Source: JAHJSA01 sp038204345 (GTDB lineage: Bacteria > Actinomycetota > Thermoleophilia > RBG-16-64-13). Taken from it: a stretch of DNA of 18,591 nucleotides. The first letter of the stretch is position 1. Every line of letters starts with the position of its first letter. The notes below the pieces were generated by a model. That model was given only the letters and a program-made list of their open reading frames with translations. It was not told the DNA's origin and ran no database searches. Positions 14,818 through 18,591 of the stretch are shown in pieces. The translations under genes were made by a program, and so were the position numbers. Location of the stretch: NCBI GenBank assembly GCA_038204345.1, contig JBBRDB010000032.1:1-18591 (forward strand). Reading direction: 5' to 3'.

Positions 14818-16328
14818 TGTGATCCCCTTCCGTTCGGCTGCAGGTAGCCGCGTCCGGCCGCACCTTTGTGGGCCAGAGGATCGACGTGAGCCTCGACCTG
14901 CATCTCACGGTGATACTGCGGGATGACGAAGCGCTCCTCGAACGACGCCAAGGTCGTGAGCCGGAAGATGTCCTCGGCTTCTCGGGCGCTGCTGCCCGCG
15001 GCTCGGAGCACGTTCAGCGTGGCCTCGTCGATCGTGCCCTCCACTCCCTGGCGACGCTTGAACGCGCGCACGGCCATCATCTTGGCCAGAGCCGCCCGCA
15101 CCGGCCTGGTGTCGCCGGCGCCGAACATGGAGGCCAGGTACTCGATAGGCAGGCGGGCCCGGTCCAGATCGGCCGTCAGGTCGAAGTCGGTGTGGGCCGG
15201 ATGGGTGTGGGGGGAGGCCAAGCCGTCCTCCACGGTGCTCACCAGCGGAGAGAGCGGGGGCACGTAAAACATCATGGCCATCGTGCGGTACTCAGGATGG
15301 AGCGGCAGGGCGATGCCCCACTCCTTCACGAAGCGGTACACCGGCGAGCGTCGCGCCGACTCGATCCAGCCCGGGTCCACACCGGACGCCTCGGCGGCGG
15401 CTGCCACTTTGGGGTCGTTGGGGTCGAGGATGGCCGAGAGCTGTGATTGCACCAGCTCGGCCGTGGGCACCGCGGCCGCCGAGGGGATCATGTCGGCGTC
15501 GTAGAGGAGCACCCCCACGTAGCGGATGCGTCCCACGCAGGAGTGGGCGCAGCCGGGCGCCTGGCCTGTCTCCAGCCGCGGGAAGCAGAGGATGCATTTC
15601 TCCGACTTCCCGGTGGTCCAGTTGTTGTAGACCTTCTTGTACGGGCAGGCGGCCACGCACATGCGCCAGCCTCGGCAGGTGGTGTCGTTCACCAGCACCA
15701 CACCGTCCTCGGCCCGTTTGTAGATGGCGCCTGAAGGGCAGGCCGCTACACAGGCCGGGTTCAGGCAGTGGTTGCAGATGCGAGGCACGTAGGTGAACAC
15801 GATGCGCTCCACTTCCTCCAACTGGGCACGCACGTGGGCCGGTGCGGCCGCCAGGTTGGGGTCGTTGCGCGCGTATATGGTGGATCCCGCCAGGTCGTCG
15901 TCCCAGTTGGGCCCGCCCACGATATCCATGGGTTCCCCGGTGATCTGCGACACGGGGATGGCGGTGGGCTGGTCGGTGCCGGCCGGCGCATCGAAGAGGT
16001 CCTGGTAGCGGAAGGTGAAGGGCTCGTAGTAGTCGTCGAGGGAGGGCATCGCCGGATTGTAGAAGAGGTTGGCCAAGCCCTTGATCCGTGAGTGGAGCCT
16101 GAGCTTGAGTTCCCCCGAACGGGTGCGCGTCCAGCCTCCACGGAAGTGTTCTTGGTCTTCCCATAAGGTGGGATAGCCGGTACCGGGACGGGTCTCGACG
16201 TTGTTCCACCACATGTACTCGCTGCCCCTTGGGTCGGTCCACAGGTTCTTGCAGGCCACCGAGCAGGTGTGGCAACCGAGGCATTTATCGAGGTGGAAGA
16301 GCATGCTGATGTGCGCGCGCACGTTCAC
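14814..16328 (-). CDS. narH: Respiratory nitrate reductase beta subunit (iron-sulphur)
   Basis: This encodes 504 residues from a GTG start, with AGGAGG overlapping the narG TAG just upstream. Four cysteine groups are visible: C16-x2-C19-x2-C22-x3-C26; C185-x2-C188 with C193 and C197; C218-x2-W221-x2-C224-x3-C228; and C245-x2-C248 with C260 and C264. The tryptophan at 221 in place of a cysteine is the NarH mark of a 3Fe-4S cluster; the other groups make three 4Fe-4S clusters. It conducts electrons from NarI haem to NarG at the cytoplasmic face. The sequence shows no truncation, and its length is usual for the family. Confidence 0.97.
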   Translation of the reverse strand: MNVRAHISMLFHLDKCLGCHTCSVACKNLWTDPRGSEYMWWNNVETRPGTGYPTLWEDQEHFRGGWTRTRSGELKLRLHSRIKGLANLFYNPAMPSLDDYYEPFTFRYQDLFDAPAGTDQPTAIPVSQITGEPMDIVGGPNWDDDLAGSTIYARNDPNLAAAPAHVRAQLEEVERIVFTYVPRICNHCLNPACVAACPSGAIYKRAEDGVVLVNDTTCRGWRMCVAACPYKKVYNNWTTGKSEKCILCFPRLETGQAPGCAHSCVGRIRYVGVLLYDADMIPSAAAVPTAELVQSQLSAILDPNDPKVAAAAEASGVDPGWIESARRSPVYRFVKEWGIALPLHPEYRTMAMMFYVPPLSPLVSTVEDGLASPHTHPAHTDFDLTADLDRARLPIEYLASMFGAGDTRPVRAALAKMMAVRAFKRRQGVEGTIDEATLNVLRAAGSSAREAEDIFRLTTLASFEERFVIPQYHREMQVEAHVDPLAHKGAAGRGYLQPNGRGSQ

Positions 16329-16337
16329 GCCGGCCTC

Positions 16338-18591
16338 CTAGAAGTCGGGCCGGTCGACCCGGCGGACGAAGACGTATGTGTCGCGGTTCACGCCCACCGG
16401 GCCCCAGTAGTTGAAGGCATAGGTGAACTGGGCGTAGCCGCCGGCCATGAGCACCGGCTTCAGTTTCACGCGGTCGAGCGAGTTGTGCATGCCCGCCCGT
16501 TTCCCTCCGCGCGAGGCGCTCTTCGGAATGCCGACGGTGCGTTCGGTGGCGTGGTACACGAAGACCGATCCGCGCGGGATACGGGACGAGACCGCCGCGC
16601 GCTGCACGAACACGCCGTGGTCGTTGATGAGTTCCACCCAATCGTTGTCGTCTATGCCGAGTTCGGCGGCTTCCTTGTCGTTGAGCCAGGCGGGGTAGCA
16701 ACCGCGCGAAAGGGTCATCATGCGTAGGTTGTCGGAGAAGGTCGAGTGGATGCTCCACTTGCTGTGAGGCGTGATGTAGTTGAGGATGCGGCCTTGTTCG
16801 TCCATGCGGGTCTGGAGCAGGTCGTCGGTCATGGTGTGATCGGGCCGCGGCTTGTAGGTAGGCAGATTCTCGCCCCACTGCAGGTAGAGATCGTGATCGA
16901 GGTAGACGTGTTGGCGGCCGGTGAGCGTGCGCCAGGGCACGAGGCGTTCCCGGTTCAGCGTGTAGGGCGAGTACGCCCGACCCTTGTTCACTAACCCCGA
17001 CCAGGTGGGCGTGGTGAGCACGCGCCGCGGTTGAGCCACGATGTCAGAGAAGGAGATGCGGGTGTCTCGGCTGCCCTCGGCCAGGTCGGTGAGAGAGAGA
17101 CCCGTCTTCAGTTCCTCGGCTTCGTAGCCGCGGTGCGCCATCTCTCCGTTGGAGGCAGGGTCGAGGTGAAGGATCGCTTCCGCTACGTCACGGCCCGTCT
17201 CCAGCGACGGATAGACACCGCCGTCGTCTCCCCGAAAACGGCGCGGCTGCCGCCCGCGCAGTTCGTTGTACATATCGGCCGCGGGCATGGTCAGACCGTG
17301 GACCGCTACCCCGTTCTCCTCGATGCCGGGCCCGAGCGACACCATGCGCTCGTAGAGCTGCACGTAGTCGCGCTCCACGACGCGGAACTTGGGCATGGTC
17401 ACACCGGGCACCGCCGGCACCTCTCCCGTGCTCCAGTCGACCACGCGTGGCTGAGCAAGTTCGTCGGGCGTGTCGTGCTGCAGGGGCACCATCACGATGT
17501 CTTCCTGGGGCGTAGGGAGGTGGGTGCGGGCTAAGTCGCTCACCTTTTCGGCGATGGTCTTGAAGATGTCCCAATCGCTTCGTGACTCCCAGGCAGGCGC
17601 CACCGCGGCCTGCATGGGGTTGATGAAGGTGTGCATATCGGTGGTATTCAGGTCGTCCTTCTCGTACCAGGTGGCGGCGGGAAGGATCACGTCGCTGTAG
17701 AGCGCCGTGGTGTCCATACGGAAGTTCAGGTCCACCACAAGGTCCATCTTGCCGATGGGCGCCTTGCCTTCGCAGGTGACCTCACTAGCGTGATCCGCGG
17801 CGCACTCGGTGGCCACCGTTCCGGTATGCGTGCCCAGGTAGTGCTTCAGAAAATACTCGTGGCCCTTGGCGCTCGAGCCGATGGCGTTGCCCCTCCAGAT
17901 GAACCAGAGGCGGGGCCAGTTCGACGGGGCATCCGGATCCTCTACGGCGAAGCCCAACCGCCGCGCTTCCAGTTCCGAGCGGACGTGTTCTATGACGCCG
18001 GCGCCGTCGGTGGCGCCGGCGGTCCTGGCTTCGCGGGCCACTTGAAGGGGGCTGCGGTCGAACTGAGGGAAGAAGGGCAGCCACCCGCGGCGCACCGCGC
18101 GCACTTGGTGGTCGATGGTGTGGTCCGCAGCGCCTTTCGTTGACGCTCCCACGCCGGCCGCCGCGCCGCTCTCGGCTGTACGGCCCACATCCGCGCCGCC
18201 GACGTCGGCGGCGCCACCTCCACGCGCGCGCCCGCCGGGGAGGGTGTCATAGGCAGCGTAGCCGCGCTCGTAGCGCCACTGATCGGAGTGCACGTAATGG
18301 AAGCTGGGGCTGTTCTGGTGCCGGGGCGCCATCTTCCAGTCGCCGGCGAAAGCCACCGATGCCCAGGACGCGCTGCATGCCACCTTCTCCTGCCCCACGT
18401 AGTGGGCCAGACCGCCACCATTAACACCCACCGACCCGGTGAGTATCAGGGAGACGATGGCCGCCCGGTAGATGAGGTTGCTGTGATACCAGTGATTGAC
18501 CCCGGCCCCGATGATCACCATGGTCTTGTCCTTGGTCTTCTCGCCGTTCTCGGCCCACTCGCGGGCGAACTCGACGACCGCCCGGCGATCG
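16338..18591 (-). CDS. narG: Respiratory nitrate reductase alpha subunit (5' part outside the window)
   Basis: About 750 C-terminal residues of a protein that is normally about 1,200 are present; the frame runs unbroken to the window edge with no start, so the ATG at 18519-18521 is internal. Family marks include NHWYHSNLIYRAAIVSLILT, TGSVGVNGGGLAHYVGQEK, LFRMDTTALYSDVILPAATW-like (NFRMDTTALYSDVILPAATW), WYEKDDLNTTDMHTFINPMQ and a C-terminal molybdopterin-binding domain with GCYPAWLNDKEAAELGIDDN and SRIPRGSVFVYHATERTVG. NarG carries the bis-MGD molybdenum site where nitrate becomes nitrite, plus an N-terminal 4Fe-4S cluster. The Mo-ligand region and FS0 cluster lie outside the window. A low-complexity Gly/Ala insert lies at 18114-18242. 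Confidence 0.97.
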   Translation of the reverse strand, partial: DRRAVVEFAREWAENGEKTKDKTMVIIGAGVNHWYHSNLIYRAAIVSLILTGSVGVNGGGLAHYVGQEKVACSASWASVAFAGDWKMAPRHQNSPSFHYVHSDQWRYERGYAAYDTLPGGRARGGGAADVGGADVGRTAESGAAAGVGASTKGAADHTIDHQVRAVRRGWLPFFPQFDRSPLQVAREARTAGATDGAGVIEHVRSELEARRLGFAVEDPDAPSNWPRLWFIWRGNAIGSSAKGHEYFLKHYLGTHTGTVATECAADHASEVTCEGKAPIGKMDLVVDLNFRMDTTALYSDVILPAATWYEKDDLNTTDMHTFINPMQAAVAPAWESRSDWDIFKTIAEKVSDLARTHLPTPQEDIVMVPLQHDTPDELAQPRVVDWSTGEVPAVPGVTMPKFRVVERDYVQLYERMVSLGPGIEENGVAVHGLTMPAADMYNELRGRQPRRFRGDDGGVYPSLETGRDVAEAILHLDPASNGEMAHRGYEAEELKTGLSLTDLAEGSRDTRISFSDIVAQPRRVLTTPTWSGLVNKGRAYSPYTLNRERLVPWRTLTGRQHVYLDHDLYLQWGENLPTYKPRPDHTMTDDLLQTRMDEQGRILNYITPHSKWSIHSTFSDNLRMMTLSRGCYPAWLNDKEAAELGIDDNDWVELINDHGVFVQRAAVSSRIPRGSVFVYHATERTVGIPKSASRGGKRAGMHNSLDRVKLKPVLMAGGYAQFTYAFNYWGPVGVNRDTYVFVRRVDRPDF
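18193..18214. repeat. 22-bp perfect palindrome inside narG
   Basis: GCGCCGCCGAC (18193-18203) is followed directly by its exact reverse complement GTCGGCGGCGC (18204-18214). It lies in the part of narG that encodes a Gly/Ala-rich low-complexity segment (GGGAADVGGADVG), so it may be a small inserted palindromic element or chance in very GC-rich sequence. Confidence 0.55.

Overview
The window comes from a high-GC bacterium with many GTG starts, strong Shine-Dalgarno sites, tight GTGA overlaps and one apparently leaderless transcript. The S-layer-homology (SLH) repeats on a secreted copper oxidase, a respiratory nitrate reductase operon and a TipA-type MerR regulator suggest a deep-branching Actinomycetota-like lineage. 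The gene order narG-H-J-I-K1-K2 also resembles the Thermus nar operon, so the phylum is inferred, not established.

Layout. (1) 1-1518: the 3' end of an unidentified plus-strand gene, then, on the minus strand, a thioredoxin-fold/NHL-propeller protein of the NHLRC2 type. Its CxxC motif is written UGA-Ile-Asn-Cys: an in-frame UGA stands exactly where the first redox cysteine belongs, and a compact stem-loop follows it. I read this as a selenoprotein that ordinary gene calling would cut short. (2) 1676-3732: a plus-strand cluster of small genes: a conserved hypothetical, a Cdd1-type helix-hairpin-helix domain fused to an isoprenylcysteine methyltransferase-like membrane domain, a DUF2277 protein and a DUF1697 protein. 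(3) 3845-6406: a secreted multicopper oxidase anchored by C-terminal SLH repeats. An inverted, nearly identical 64-bp remnant of its type-1 copper motif lies about 2.2 kb away, at 6692-6755. (4) 6856-9787: an MFS transporter on the minus strand; then, on the plus strand, a very small ORF, a GNAT acetyltransferase with its own promoter and terminator, and a DUF2239 protein driven by a near-consensus sigma70 promoter set between CCCGGGT repeats. (5) 9823-10617: a TipAL-type MerR regulator whose promoter has a 19-bp spacer filled by a dyad. (6) 10707-18591: the respiratory nitrate reductase operon on the minus strand, narG (5' part outside the window), narH, narJ, narI, narK1 and narK2.

How the genes work together. 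NarGHI forms the membrane-bound quinol:nitrate oxidoreductase, NarJ is its assembly chaperone, and the two NarK-type carriers import nitrate and export nitrite. The TipAL gene lies directly downstream on the same strand but has its own promoter. The copper oxidase, the thioredoxin/NHL protein and the small conserved genes show no clear pathway link to nitrate respiration. No rRNA, tRNA, CRISPR array, transposase or integrase was seen.
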